A DNA stretch of 64,000 nt from DASRFA01 sp035651755 (lineage in GTDB: Bacteria; Desulfobacterota; Binatia; UBA12015). Location: positions 261,747 through 325,746 of the forward strand of contig DASRFA010000027.1 in the NCBI GenBank assembly GCA_035651755.1, read 5' to 3'. Below, in pieces: positions 8,127 to 16,290 of this stretch. The notes below the pieces were generated by a model. The model saw only the letters and a program-made list of their open reading frames with translations. It was not told the origin of the DNA and did not search any database. Positions within the stretch are counted from its first letter, which is position 1, and each line of letters begins with the position of its first letter. The position numbers and the translations under genes are program-made.

Positions 8127-8975
8127 TCAGAGCGGCGGAGCGACCGCGAGGTCGAGGCCGATCCCCAGGACCGCCCCGGCGCGCGCCACCTGCGGCTCGA
8201 TGCGCGTGATCCCGATCACGCCGGCGTCGACGCCGCTCGTCCCGATGCTGGCCGTGTGGATTCCGATGGTCACCAGGACCCCGACCGCGCGCCCGTCGTC
8301 GCTGATGACGCCGCTCCCGGAGTCGCCCGGCAGCGCGACGCCGTCGGCGAACACGTGGTCCGGATCGGGCATGCCGATTGCGACGGCGCTGCGCGCCGGC
8401 AGGACCGTCCCGATCGCGACGCCGTTCCCGTAGTGGTGCAGGACGACGGCATCCGACGGCTGATCGGCGTTGATGCCGGTCGGTCCGCCGAAATGGCAGA
8501 CCTGCGCGTCCGCCGCGACGCCCGGATCGAGGCGGATGAGCGAGAAGTCCTTGGGATCCTGCAGGATGGCGTAAGCAAATTCGCCGATGCGCGCGTCGTT
8601 CGCGTCGCGCGCCTCCGGGCCCGTTCCCGGAGCCCACTCCATCTCACCGACGTCGCCGCCGATCGGCGAGTCGCCGAGGATGCAGTGCCCGGCGGTCCCG
8701 ATGTAGGTCGCGCCGTCGCTGCCGTCGAACACGAAGTTGAACGTGCATTGTCCGACGTCGCTGTTCACGATCGCGCCCGGGCGAATTCCCGGACAAGTCC
8801 CGGTGCCGACCGGGGCGGCTGCCGGAACGCCGATCAGGTGCACCGGCACTCCGCCGAGCGTCCAGTTCATGGTCAGCGCGGTGGCCAGTCGGAGTCCCGC
8901 GGCTGCCGCAGTCGCGCTCGCGGTCATCGTCACCGCGACCGCGGCGAAGCCGATCGTCGACCACCTCCTGCTCAT
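8127..8975 (-). CDS. Secreted trypsin-like (S1/chymotrypsin-fold) serine protease
   Basis: 282 residues. A signal peptide (about 1-27, ending ASATAAAAG) leads to a compact protease domain. The triad is readable: His in YIGTAGHCIL (~97), Asp in KDFSLIRLD (~145) and Ser in LPGDSGSGVI (~219). Cysteines at GTCPGI, GQCTFN, GHCIL and QVCHFGG could form disulphides. The start at MSRRW is set by a good upstream GAGGAGAG. There is no PDZ domain, so this is not a DegP-type quality-control protease. It is likely an extracellular or periplasmic hydrolase; the substrate is unknown. Confidence 0.85.
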   Translation of the reverse strand: MSRRWSTIGFAAVAVTMTASATAAAAGLRLATALTMNWTLGGVPVHLIGVPAAAPVGTGTCPGIRPGAIVNSDVGQCTFNFVFDGSDGATYIGTAGHCILGDSPIGGDVGEMEWAPGTGPEARDANDARIGEFAYAILQDPKDFSLIRLDPGVAADAQVCHFGGPTGINADQPSDAVVLHHYGNGVAIGTVLPARSAVAIGMPDPDHVFADGVALPGDSGSGVISDDGRAVGVLVTIGIHTASIGTSGVDAGVIGITRIEPQVARAGAVLGIGLDLAVAPPL

Positions 8976-9302
8976 CTTCGCTCTCCTCTCGGCGAGTCGG
9001 CACGAAGCGGTGCGACCGGGCGTCGCGCCCGTCGTACCGAATGACGCCGCCCTCGACCGATCCGAAAGATGCGAGGCGGCGCTGTGCGCGACAAGACGAA
9101 GGAGTACCGCCGGGTCGCGTGAAAGTACGCGCGCGGCCGCCTCGCCCGTAGCCCGCACTTCGCAGCCGTGTGTGCTTGACGGACTCGATGAACGAGGAAG
9201 CGCGGACGGAACGAGGACGCGGAAGTGCATCATCGCGCCTGGAATCGCGGGCCGGCCCGGGATATGGGCGGCGGACCGGATTCCCGGCGAGAGGAGCGAA
9301 GC
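8976..9302. other. 327-bp divergent intergenic region
   Basis: This spacer lies between the leftward protease and the rightward OmpA-like lipoprotein. It must contain promoters for both. A TTGACG at 9176-9181 is the best -35 candidate for the rightward gene, but no matching -10 is seen. No coding sequence is evident. Confidence 0.5.
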
Positions 9303-9815
9303 ATGGATTTCAATCGGAACGTCACTCGATACGCCGCGATCGTGCTCGGGATGGTGGGCGCGCTCGCGATCTCGGCATGCACGACGACGACGCCCGGCCT
9401 GCTGGGTCGCATGTCGAAGTTCAACCTGGCCACCGCCTCCACCGAGGACATCGCGAACGCGCTCAAACAAGACGGCCGCGTCGCGATCAGCGCGGGCATC
9501 CTCTTCGAGACCGACAGCGCGAAGCTGACGCCGGCCGCCGACGACGTGGTCGCACGGGTCGCGACCGTGATGAAGGAGCATCCCGACCTGAAGCTCGCCG
9601 TCGTCGGCAACACCGACGACACGGGCGACTTCAGGTACAACCTCCAGCTTTCCGAGCGGCGCGCGAAGGCCTTCGCCGACGCGCTGATGAAGAGCGGCGT
9701 ATCGTCGAGCCGGCTCGCCGCGGTGGGCGTCGGCCCGCTCAGCCCGGTCGCGTCGAACGATACCGAGGAGGGCCGTGCGCAGAACCGTCGCGTCGAGCTC
9801 GTCCTGATCCGCTGA
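9303..9815 (+). CDS. OmpA-family lipoprotein
   Basis: 170 residues from MDFNRN, preceded by GAGAGGAG 6 bp upstream. The lipobox is ALAISAC (Cys at ~27). The remainder is an OmpA C-terminal (peptidoglycan-binding) domain: ILFETDSAKLTPAADDVVARV at the start, the signature NTDDTGDFRYNLQLSERRA, and the terminal RAQNRRVELVLI. It probably tethers the outer membrane to peptidoglycan, like Pal-type proteins, although no Tol genes are nearby. Its 3' end faces the FG-GAP gene, with 47 bp between stops. Confidence 0.9.
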   Translation: MDFNRNVTRYAAIVLGMVGALAISACTTTTPGLLGRMSKFNLATASTEDIANALKQDGRVAISAGILFETDSAKLTPAADDVVARVATVMKEHPDLKLAVVGNTDDTGDFRYNLQLSERRAKAFADALMKSGVSSSRLAAVGVGPLSPVASNDTEEGRAQNRRVELVLIR

Positions 9816-9862
9816 GCCGATCCGGCTCGCTCTCGCGCGTACCGATCCTCACGGACCTCGGC

Positions 9863-11749
9863 TCACGTCACGCTGAAGCAGCTCGCGCACTTCCCGGTTC
9901 CGCGGTCGGGGTTGACGACCTGAAGCGAGCGCGCACCCGTCGTCGCCGTCGGCGCAATGCTGACGTTGGCGACGAGGTGCGTCGGGCTCACGAAGGTCGT
10001 CGAGTTGACGGTGATCCCGCTTCCGAGCTTGACCTGCGCCGTCGACTGGAAGTCGGATCCGAAGACGTCCACGTTCTCCGTCGTGCCGCGCGCGCCGGCG
10101 TTCGGAGCGGCGGATGCCGGCGCGGGCGCCGGATCGACGATCAGGCAGCCCGTGCACGTCGCCGAGCCCGCCTGCGAGGTCAAGCTCACGGCGCGCGCGC
10201 CGAGCGCTGCGGACGCCCCTGCGCGCAGCTTGACGTCCAGCAGCGCCGGTCCGACGAGCGACGTCGAAAGGACGCGGACGCCGGTTCCGGACACCGAGAC
10301 GACGGCGTCGCCGTGGAAGCCGGAGCCGTGCAGCGCCACGCTTCGCGTCCCGCGCCGTCCGAGCGCGTTCGGCTCCACGGACGCGATCGACGGTGGAGTG
10401 GTGTTCACGAGGACCGCGACGGCGTGCTTGTTGATCTCGTTCCCGTGCGCGTTCAGATGCTCGTCGCCGAACGTGACGACGTCCGGCCTGCCGTCGCCGT
10501 TCAGATCGGCAGCGACCATCTGCGGTACGCCGTCCGCGCCGTTCGGGGCGAGCGTCGTGAACTTCTGGACTGCGGCGAACGTTCCGTCGCCGTTGCCGGG
10601 CTGGACGCCGAGCTTCCCGCCGGCGTTGGTGGCGACCGAGCGGAGCGTGACGAGGTCGAGCCGCCCGTCGCCGTCGACGTCGGCCAGGACCACGTCGTCG
10701 AGATTGGGCGGCGCCGCGACCGGCGCCGGGCTTCCGGGATCGTCGATCGGGAACCCGGGACGGTAGACGGCGACGCTCCCGGGCGTGACGCCCATCGCCG
10801 CCATGACGACGTCGTTCTGCCCGTCGTCGTCGAGGTCGCCGACGACGATCCGCGCGCTCGGCCCGATGCCGGTGCGATAGCCGCCGGTTCCCCAGCCGCT
10901 CAGCGTCGACTCGAGCCCGTAGGCGACGACGCTGATGTCCCATCCGGAAGGGCCGGTGTGCGCCGGGTCGAACGTGAAGATCTCGTCGTTGCCGCCGGGC
11001 TGGTCCGGATACGAATGATACGGCGCGATGGTGAGCGCGCCGTAGAAGTCGCAGTAGCCGATCAGATTGCCGCCGCCGTCGTGCACCGGACAGTAGATGG
11101 CGTCCTCGTGTGCCCCCACGCCGTTCGCCAGATCGTCGGCGAGGAGCGCGACCGGGACGAACGCGAGGTTTCCGAGCTCGTTGATCCACGCGATGGAATC
11201 GCCGTCGATGTTGCCTTGGGCGAGGAACGGCGTGTGGCTTCCGATCCGCGCGATGCTCCAGACCTTCGGGCTACCGAGATGTCCGGCGCCGTCGCCGAGA
11301 AGGCGCGCGAGGCTGGGGACCTCGTACGGGCTCGGCAGGAACCCCGGACACGCCACGATGACGTCGGGATAGGCATCGACGCCGGGGTTGTACTGTCCGA
11401 CGAGAAGGCCGTGCGGGCCGGGACAGACGTCGTAGCCGACCGGCGAATCGAACGTGCCGTCGCCGCGGTTGAGCAGCACGACGACCCGACCGACCGCGCC
11501 TTCTCCTCCGTTCGTCTCGAGGACGACGATGTCGGGACCGTTGGCGCCGTCGAGGTCGGCGACGGCCACCGCGTCGAACCCGGTCGCCGCGACGCCCGGA
11601 GGCGGCGCGACCGGGTGGTACGCTCGGGTGAACGATACGGTGGCGCCGGCATGCGCAGGCGATCCGCGGTGCGTCAGCGACGAGGCGATGGCGAAAGCCG
11701 TGAGCGCGCGCGCCCATCGCCGGCCCAGGAGGAAAGGTGCGAGATCCAT
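9863..11749 (-). CDS. Secreted FG-GAP/VCBS propeller with IPT/TIG-like C-terminal repeats
   Basis: 628 residues with a signal peptide ending near SPAHAGA. Integrin-like FG-GAP repeats are recognisable by Ca-loop motifs: VADLDGANGPDIVV, VGDLDDDGQNDVVM, LADVDGDGRLDLVT and AADLNGDGRPDVVT. From ~440, two Ig-like modules (SVEPNALGRRGTRSVAL and SAAPNAGARGTTENVDV) resemble IPT/TIG domains. Each ends in a CxxC-containing strand (ATCTGCLIV and GKCASCFSV). It is a probable Ca-binding, cell-surface or released adhesion-type protein. A GGGGGAGA precedes the ATG, and a palindrome lies in the promoter region. Confidence 0.8.
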   Translation of the reverse strand: MDLAPFLLGRRWARALTAFAIASSLTHRGSPAHAGATVSFTRAYHPVAPPPGVAATGFDAVAVADLDGANGPDIVVLETNGGEGAVGRVVVLLNRGDGTFDSPVGYDVCPGPHGLLVGQYNPGVDAYPDVIVACPGFLPSPYEVPSLARLLGDGAGHLGSPKVWSIARIGSHTPFLAQGNIDGDSIAWINELGNLAFVPVALLADDLANGVGAHEDAIYCPVHDGGGNLIGYCDFYGALTIAPYHSYPDQPGGNDEIFTFDPAHTGPSGWDISVVAYGLESTLSGWGTGGYRTGIGPSARIVVGDLDDDGQNDVVMAAMGVTPGSVAVYRPGFPIDDPGSPAPVAAPPNLDDVVLADVDGDGRLDLVTLRSVATNAGGKLGVQPGNGDGTFAAVQKFTTLAPNGADGVPQMVAADLNGDGRPDVVTFGDEHLNAHGNEINKHAVAVLVNTTPPSIASVEPNALGRRGTRSVALHGSGFHGDAVVSVSGTGVRVLSTSLVGPALLDVKLRAGASAALGARAVSLTSQAGSATCTGCLIVDPAPAPASAAPNAGARGTTENVDVFGSDFQSTAQVKLGSGITVNSTTFVSPTHLVANVSIAPTATTGARSLQVVNPDRGTGKCASCFSVT

Positions 11750-11789
11750 GGTCTCCCCCGACGTCTCGATGGGTCGGCGTTACATTGCA

Positions 11790-11804
11790 CCGAACAATGT
11801 TCGG
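11790..11804. promoter_or_regulatory. 15-bp palindrome upstream of the FG-GAP gene
   Basis: CCGAACA-A-TGTTCGG is a perfect 7-bp inverted repeat around one base. It lies 41-55 bp before the ATG at 11749, where an operator overlapping a promoter would be expected. No regulator gene is adjacent. Confidence 0.4.
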
Positions 11805-11842
11805 GCCGACGGCGGGAAAGCGACCCGGCCGGCCGCTCCGGT

Positions 11843-12469
11843 TCACTTCATCCGGCGCTGGAACTCGGGATTGCTCAGGATGCCGTCGGCCAGCATGACG
11901 ACCGCGTCGCTCAGGCCTTCCTGGTAGTTCTCGGCTTTCAAGGTACCGCCCCAGCGCTCGTTGTTCCCCGCGACCATTCCGCTCCACAGCACCTTGCCGC
12001 GCGCGTCCTTGAGCTCGGCGCGGCCGGTGATGTCGGTTCGGTAGAGCTGCTGCTCGTTCACCGCGAACGTGGTGAGCTGGAGGTTCAGCGCGCGCGGCGC
12101 CCCGGACGGCGAATCGACGACCGTCAACCCTGCGCCGCGGAACTCCTTGGCGAGCGCGTCGCGCACGAAATCGGCGGCGGAGCCCTGAGCCTGGACGGGC
12201 ACGGGCGGCGTCTGCTCCGTGCACGCGCCGAGCGCGGTCTGGTCCGTGCGCGAATCGACGACGGAGAGGTAGATCTTCTCGCTGCCGTAGACGCCGGCGA
12301 ATTTGTTGATGTTTACTCGATCCGTCGGACGGTACACGAGCGGCACCGTGAGCGACGTGACCCGCGCACATCCGAGGCCGAGCGCCGAGAGCGCCAGCCC
12401 GAGCGTGCAGCCGACGACCGCGGAGCGGCCCGTCGCGCCCTTTCTCGGGAACCCGAGACCCATCATCAT
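11843..12469 (-). CDS. YajG-like lipoprotein
   Basis: 208 residues with a lipobox (LSALGLGC, Cys at ~34). The mature part (VYRPTDRVNINKF, then a helix-rich region and LWSGMVAGNNERWGGTLKAENYQEGLSDAV) has the layout of YajG-family lipoproteins: a domain for a soluble ligand or partner and a C-terminal helix ending in FQRRMK. Function is unknown in the family. An alternative start two codons downstream is equally possible. It is transcribed leftward 93 bp upstream of the FG-GAP gene. Confidence 0.65.
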   Translation of the reverse strand: MMMGLGFPRKGATGRSAVVGCTLGLALSALGLGCARVTSLTVPLVYRPTDRVNINKFAGVYGSEKIYLSVVDSRTDQTALGACTEQTPPVPVQAQGSAADFVRDALAKEFRGAGLTVVDSPSGAPRALNLQLTTFAVNEQQLYRTDITGRAELKDARGKVLWSGMVAGNNERWGGTLKAENYQEGLSDAVVMLADGILSNPEFQRRMK

Positions 12470-12521
12470 CCCCCCCTCCGGCGGAGGGTTCTACTGGGAA
12501 TCGATGGGCGCGCCAAATCCC

Positions 12522-12540
12522 GACCGCGCAGCGCGCGGTC
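12522..12540 (-). terminator. Hairpin downstream of the sucD-like gene
   Basis: GACCGCGC at 12522-12529 and its complement at 12533-12540 form a perfect 8-bp stem with a 3-nt loop. It starts 31 bp after the sucD-like stop. Only a short T-run follows, so efficiency is uncertain. Confidence 0.45.
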
Positions 12541-12570
12541 GCGGGCGGCAGCGGGGGCTCTCGGCGATCC

Positions 12571-13473
12571 CTACTCGCCGAGCCGCTTGCGGATGAGCTT
12601 CGGGATCTCCTCGATCCGCTCCGCGACCGAGATCCCGGCTTTCTCCATGCGCTCGATCTTGGCCGCCGTCGTGTCTTCCTTGCCCTCGACGATCGTGCCC
12701 GCGTGCCCGAAGCGCATGCCCTGCATCTCGTCCATGAAGCGGCCGGCCATGAACGCGACGATCGGGAGCCGGCTCTCGTGCTCGACCACCCACTCGGCGA
12801 GCTCGGCCTCCATGCGGCCGCCGGGCTCGGAGTAGATCGCGATCGCCTTCGTCTCGGGGTCGGCCTCGAAGAAGGGCATGAGCTCGGCGTAGGTCGTGCC
12901 GATGATCGCGTCCCCGCCGATCGAGACCGCCGTCGACTGGCCGAGTCCGGCTGCCGTCAAGGTGCTCGCGATCTCGGTCGTCATGCCGCCCGAGCGCGAC
13001 ATGATGCCGATCGGGCCGCGCGTGTAGGCTTGGCGGGTGTTCGCGGCCGGGCCGCCGATGCCGCCCATCTTGCACTCGCCGGGCGTGATGAGGCCGAGGC
13101 AGTTCGGGCCGATGATGCGCGCGCCGCGGAGGCCCGCGAGCTCGACCATCTGTGCGACCTCCTGGCGCGGGATGTTCTCGGTCACGATGACGATCAGCTT
13201 GATCCCGTTCTCGATCGCCTCGAACGCGGCGTCGCGCGTGAAGCCGGGCGGGACGGAGATGATCGAGCCGTGCACCGGGCCGTGCTTGGCGACGACGTCG
13301 CGCACGCAGTCGTAGACCGGCACGCCGTAGATGTCGCGGCCGGCGCGGCCGGGCGTCACGCCGCCGACGATCTTCGAGCCGTAGTCGAGGCACTCGCGCG
13401 TCAGGTTCACCGCTTCGCGGCCGGTGATGCCCTGGACGAGGAAGGTCGTCTTCTTGTCGACGAGGATCGCCAT
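12571..13473 (-). CDS. Succinate/malate-CoA ligase-like alpha subunit
   Basis: 300 residues. CoA-binding Rossmann domain at the N-terminus (FLVQGITGREAV). The ligase domain carries PNCLGLITPGECKMG, MSRSGG, LGQSTAVSIGGDAIIGTTY and the active-site His region FGHAGTIVEG at ~255, the residue phosphorylated in the succinyl-CoA synthetase mechanism. In the E. coli enzyme PNCPGVITPGECKIG aligns here, so the catalytic framework is intact. Differences (YAELMPFFEADPETK, YSEPGG instead of IGEIGG) suggest a divergent paralog. The substrate could be succinate, malate or another dicarboxylate. It is coupled to the beta subunit, with 5 bp between them. Confidence 0.8.
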   Translation of the reverse strand: MAILVDKKTTFLVQGITGREAVNLTRECLDYGSKIVGGVTPGRAGRDIYGVPVYDCVRDVVAKHGPVHGSIISVPPGFTRDAAFEAIENGIKLIVIVTENIPRQEVAQMVELAGLRGARIIGPNCLGLITPGECKMGGIGGPAANTRQAYTRGPIGIMSRSGGMTTEIASTLTAAGLGQSTAVSIGGDAIIGTTYAELMPFFEADPETKAIAIYSEPGGRMEAELAEWVVEHESRLPIVAFMAGRFMDEMQGMRFGHAGTIVEGKEDTTAAKIERMEKAGISVAERIEEIPKLIRKRLGE

Positions 13474-13478
13474 CGCTG

Positions 13479-14681
13479 CTACTGCCGCATCTTCGCGACC
13501 GCGCGACCGGCGGCCTCGTACATCGACACCGAGCGATCGCAGTAGTCGACGCCGTACTTCGTGAGGATCTTGAAGCCTTCGCCTTCCCAGGCGCCCGGGA
13601 TGCGGAAGATCGCGATCGCTTCCTTCGGGTCGCGACCGGCCTCGATGCAGCCCTTGATGACGCCGCGCGCGACGATGTCGACGCGCGTGTTCGAGACGAC
13701 GTTCATCATCACCGCGATCTTCTCCACCCCCGGCTTCGAGAGGATGAGCTTCGTCAGCTCCTTCGCCTTGTTCACCGACGGGTTGCCGCCGATCTCGCAG
13801 TAGTTCGCCGGCTTGCCGCCGTGCTTCCGGACCGCGTCGAAGAGCGTGAGCGATCCGCCGCCGGCGCCGATCACGAGGCCGAGGTTGCCGTCGAACTCGA
13901 CGACGTTGCCAGCGACGCCGCGGTGGTCCTGCGCGTTCACCTGCGCGCCCTTGATCTCGAACGGGGTCGCCTCGCGCGCCTGGCGCGTCTCCTCGGCTCC
14001 GATGCCGAGCTCCTCGAGCAGCTTCTTGTGCTTGCCGCGAGCCTCGGCCTCCATGTCGATGTGGCCGTCGAGGACGACGAAGCGCCCGTCCGCGAGCCGC
14101 GCGAGCGGGTTGATCTCGGCGAGCGTCAGGTCGTACGCGAGGAAGACGCGCATGAGCTCGAAGACGATCGGCGTGAGGCGGTTCAGCGCGTCGCCCGAGA
14201 CGCCGGTCGCCGAGATCGCCTCCTTGGCGATGCGCGGCGAGATCGGGAAGAGCGACGAGAAGTGGGTCTTCGAGACGTGCTGCGGGTGGGTGTGTGCGAC
14301 CTCCTCGATGTCGATGCCGCCCATGTCGGAGAAGACGAGCACCGGGCACTTCCGACGTCCGTCCCAGGTGATCGCGGCGAAGTACTCCTGCGCGACGGGC
14401 GTCTTCTCCTCGACGAGGACCGCGCGGCACTTCTGACCGTTCACGACGATCGGGACGATCGCCTCGTAATGGCGCGCGGCTTCGTCGGGCGCGTCGGCGA
14501 ACTTGACGGCGCCCGCCTTCATGCGGCCGCCCGACAAGACCTGGCTCTTCAGGACGACGGGGCCGCCGATCTCCGCGGCGATCCGGCGCGCGTCGTCGGC
14601 GGAGCGCGCGAGCCCGCTCTTGCCGAGGGGCATCCCGTGGCGCTTGAAGAGCGCCTTCGACTCGTACTCGTAGAACCGCAT
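13479..14681 (-). CDS. Succinate/malate-CoA ligase-like beta subunit
   Basis: 400 residues from MRFYEYESKALF. The N-terminal ATP-grasp region has VVLKSQVLSGGRMKAGAVKF, corresponding to the K-x-Q-x-x-x-G-G-R nucleotide-binding stretch. The metal-binding segment AEINPLARLADGRFVVLDGHID is present. The C-terminal ligase domain has a Gly-rich loop (GLVIGAGGGSLTLFDAV) and CEIGGNPS where typical SucC has FLDxGGxA. Length fits SucC/MtkA. The substitutions and the insert (QAREATPFEIKG) set it apart from housekeeping SucC, so I leave substrate open. A GAGG sits before the chosen ATG. Confidence 0.8.
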   Translation of the reverse strand: MRFYEYESKALFKRHGMPLGKSGLARSADDARRIAAEIGGPVVLKSQVLSGGRMKAGAVKFADAPDEAARHYEAIVPIVVNGQKCRAVLVEEKTPVAQEYFAAITWDGRRKCPVLVFSDMGGIDIEEVAHTHPQHVSKTHFSSLFPISPRIAKEAISATGVSGDALNRLTPIVFELMRVFLAYDLTLAEINPLARLADGRFVVLDGHIDMEAEARGKHKKLLEELGIGAEETRQAREATPFEIKGAQVNAQDHRGVAGNVVEFDGNLGLVIGAGGGSLTLFDAVRKHGGKPANYCEIGGNPSVNKAKELTKLILSKPGVEKIAVMMNVVSNTRVDIVARGVIKGCIEAGRDPKEAIAIFRIPGAWEGEGFKILTKYGVDYCDRSVSMYEAAGRAVAKMRQ

Positions 14682-14842
14682 GGAGGACCTCGGCTTCGGG
14701 GCTCGAAACCGAGGCAACGTACCAGTTTGGCGACCGCGGGCAAGCTCGGTTGCGCGGTCACGGCCGCCGCGGGCCGCTCGCTCGCGGGACCGCGATCGCG
14801 GCCTTGTGGAGCGCCCTGCGGAACAGCTACAGATGCCGCCGC

Positions 14843-15067
14843 ATGGCGATGTTCATCCGCATCGACGTCGACCAGGACGAGGTCCGGAAGACCGCCGGCC
14901 TCGCGGCGAAGCTCGTCGAGGTCTGTCCCGTGAACATCTTCGCGCGCGGCGCGGGGGAGGGCAGCGTGACGACCGTCGAGGAGAACCTCGACGAGTGCAC
15001 GCTGTGCGACCTGTGCGTCCAAGCCGCCCCGGACGCGGTCCGCATCGTCAAGCTGTACGACAGATAG
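14843..15067 (+). CDS. FixX-like single-cluster [4Fe-4S] ferredoxin
   Basis: 74 residues from MAMFIRIDVDQDE. Four cysteines occur in the order C-P (VEVCPVN at ~25) and then CTLCDLC (~53-59), the order of FixX-type ferredoxins rather than two-cluster bacterial ferredoxins. The position after the CxxCxxC, where a second CP would be, reads AAPDAV. It could pass electrons between a flavoprotein and quinone-linked dehydrogenases. No fixABC genes are close. The start is chosen at the second ATG because the upstream extension is Arg-rich; a GTG/ATG at 14849 is also possible. Confidence 0.7.
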   Translation: MAMFIRIDVDQDEVRKTAGLAAKLVEVCPVNIFARGAGEGSVTTVEENLDECTLCDLCVQAAPDAVRIVKLYDR

Positions 15068-15088
15068 CGCGATCCCGTCCGCCGCGCG

Positions 15089-16105
15089 TCAAGCGACGGA
15101 TCGCGCCTCGTGCGGGAGCGCGCGCAGACGCGGCAGCACGTCCCGGCCGTACGCCTGGATGAACGCGCCCTGGTCCGGGCCGGCGGAGTGGAAGATCACG
15201 TGGTCGAACCCGAGCTCCACGTAGCGCTGGACGAAGCGCACGTGCTCCTCGGGGTCGGACGAGAGGCACGCCTTCTTCCGGATCGTGTCGGCCCCGACGA
15301 CCTTCCCGTTCTGCTCCGACAGGTGCGGCGTGTGGAGGCGCTGCGAGAAGAGCGCGGGCACGAACGCGCCCGCCCAGTAGGCCTGTCGCACGTCGATCGC
15401 TTCCTTCTCGTCGGCGGCGTACGCGACCGCGAGCTCGATCATGCGCGGCATCCGGCTCGGGTCCTTGCCCGCCTCGCGCGCTCCGCGCTCGAACTCCGCG
15501 AGCATCTCGCGATAGACGTCGGGCTCGTCGCCGCCCACCGTGATGAGACCATCGCCGAGGCGGCCCGCGAAGCCCGCGGTTCCGGGCGCCATCGTGGAGA
15601 CGAGGATCGGGATCGGCTCGACGGGAGCCGTGTAGAGCTTGGCGGCGCGGGTCGCGTAGTAGGTGCCGTCGTGCGTCACCTTGTCGCCGGTCCAGAGGCG
15701 GCGGATCAGCTCGACCGCTTCCGAAAGGCGCTCGCGACGCACCGTCGACTCGGGCCACAGGCCCGTCGCGGAGTACTCGTTCAGCGCCTCGCCCGTTCCG
15801 ACGCCGAGATAGAACCGACCGGGAGCGAGGCGCTGCACCGTCGCCGCGGCCTGCGCGACGATCGCCGGGTGATAGCGGAGCGTCGGGCACGTGACGCCGG
15901 TCCCGAGCACGATGCGGCGGGTGCGAGCCGCGACGGCGCCGAGCCAGCTCCACACGAACGACGCCTGCCCGCGCTCCGCCCACGGGTGGAAGTGGTCGCT
16001 CGCATCGATCGAGTCGAATCCCGCCTGCTCGGCGGCGACCGCGTACTCGAGGAGCTCTTCGGGAGGGTACTGCTCCGTTCCTGCCTTCCAGCCGAGCTGC
16101 AACAT
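15089..16105 (-). CDS. F420-dependent G6PDH-family LLM oxidoreductase
   Basis: 338 residues with a luciferase-like TIM-barrel. The N-terminal LGWKAGTEQYPPEELLEYAV, then GFDSIDASDHFHPW, is the signature region of the F420-dependent glucose-6-phosphate dehydrogenase family (TIGR03557). LGTGVTCPTLRYHPAIVAQA and FYLGVGTGEALNE are the usual cofactor-side motifs. The substrate is probably not glucose-6-phosphate, since most members of this subfamily are uncharacterised. It implies that the cell makes coenzyme F420, whose biosynthesis genes are not in the window. It is divergent from the HAD gene across a palindrome-containing spacer. Confidence 0.8.
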   Translation of the reverse strand: MLQLGWKAGTEQYPPEELLEYAVAAEQAGFDSIDASDHFHPWAERGQASFVWSWLGAVAARTRRIVLGTGVTCPTLRYHPAIVAQAAATVQRLAPGRFYLGVGTGEALNEYSATGLWPESTVRRERLSEAVELIRRLWTGDKVTHDGTYYATRAAKLYTAPVEPIPILVSTMAPGTAGFAGRLGDGLITVGGDEPDVYREMLAEFERGAREAGKDPSRMPRMIELAVAYAADEKEAIDVRQAYWAGAFVPALFSQRLHTPHLSEQNGKVVGADTIRKKACLSSDPEEHVRFVQRYVELGFDHVIFHSAGPDQGAFIQAYGRDVLPRLRALPHEARSVA

Positions 16106-16217
16106 GGTCTCTCTCCTCGCGAGCGGCGCCCGAGCCGTGCGACCGCAACGCGCGTGCCAGCGGTCGTCCGCGCCGTCGGCTCTCTCGAGCTCGCCGACCG
16201 CGCACGCATTACAGGGA

Positions 16218-16261
16218 GTGAACGCGCTACAACGCGTTCGTTCACGCAGACGGCATTGACA
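16218..16261. promoter_or_regulatory. Candidate operator and -35 element between LLM and HAD genes
   Basis: GTGAACG (16218-16224) is repeated inverted as CGTTCAC (16239-16245), with a nested AACGCG/CGCGTT pair (16221-16226 and 16233-16238). This looks like a TetR-type operator. A consensus TTGACA at 16256-16261 follows, pointing right, with only a weak TGTGCT 17 bp later, just before the ATG at 16291. No regulator gene adjoins. Confidence 0.4.
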
Positions 16262-16290
16262 CCGCGCGGACCGGCGGATGTGCTGTTCGC

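Noticed and set aside
14843..15067. A two-cluster bacterial ferredoxin
   Set aside because: Only four cysteines are present, in FixX order; the site of the second CP motif reads AAPDAV.
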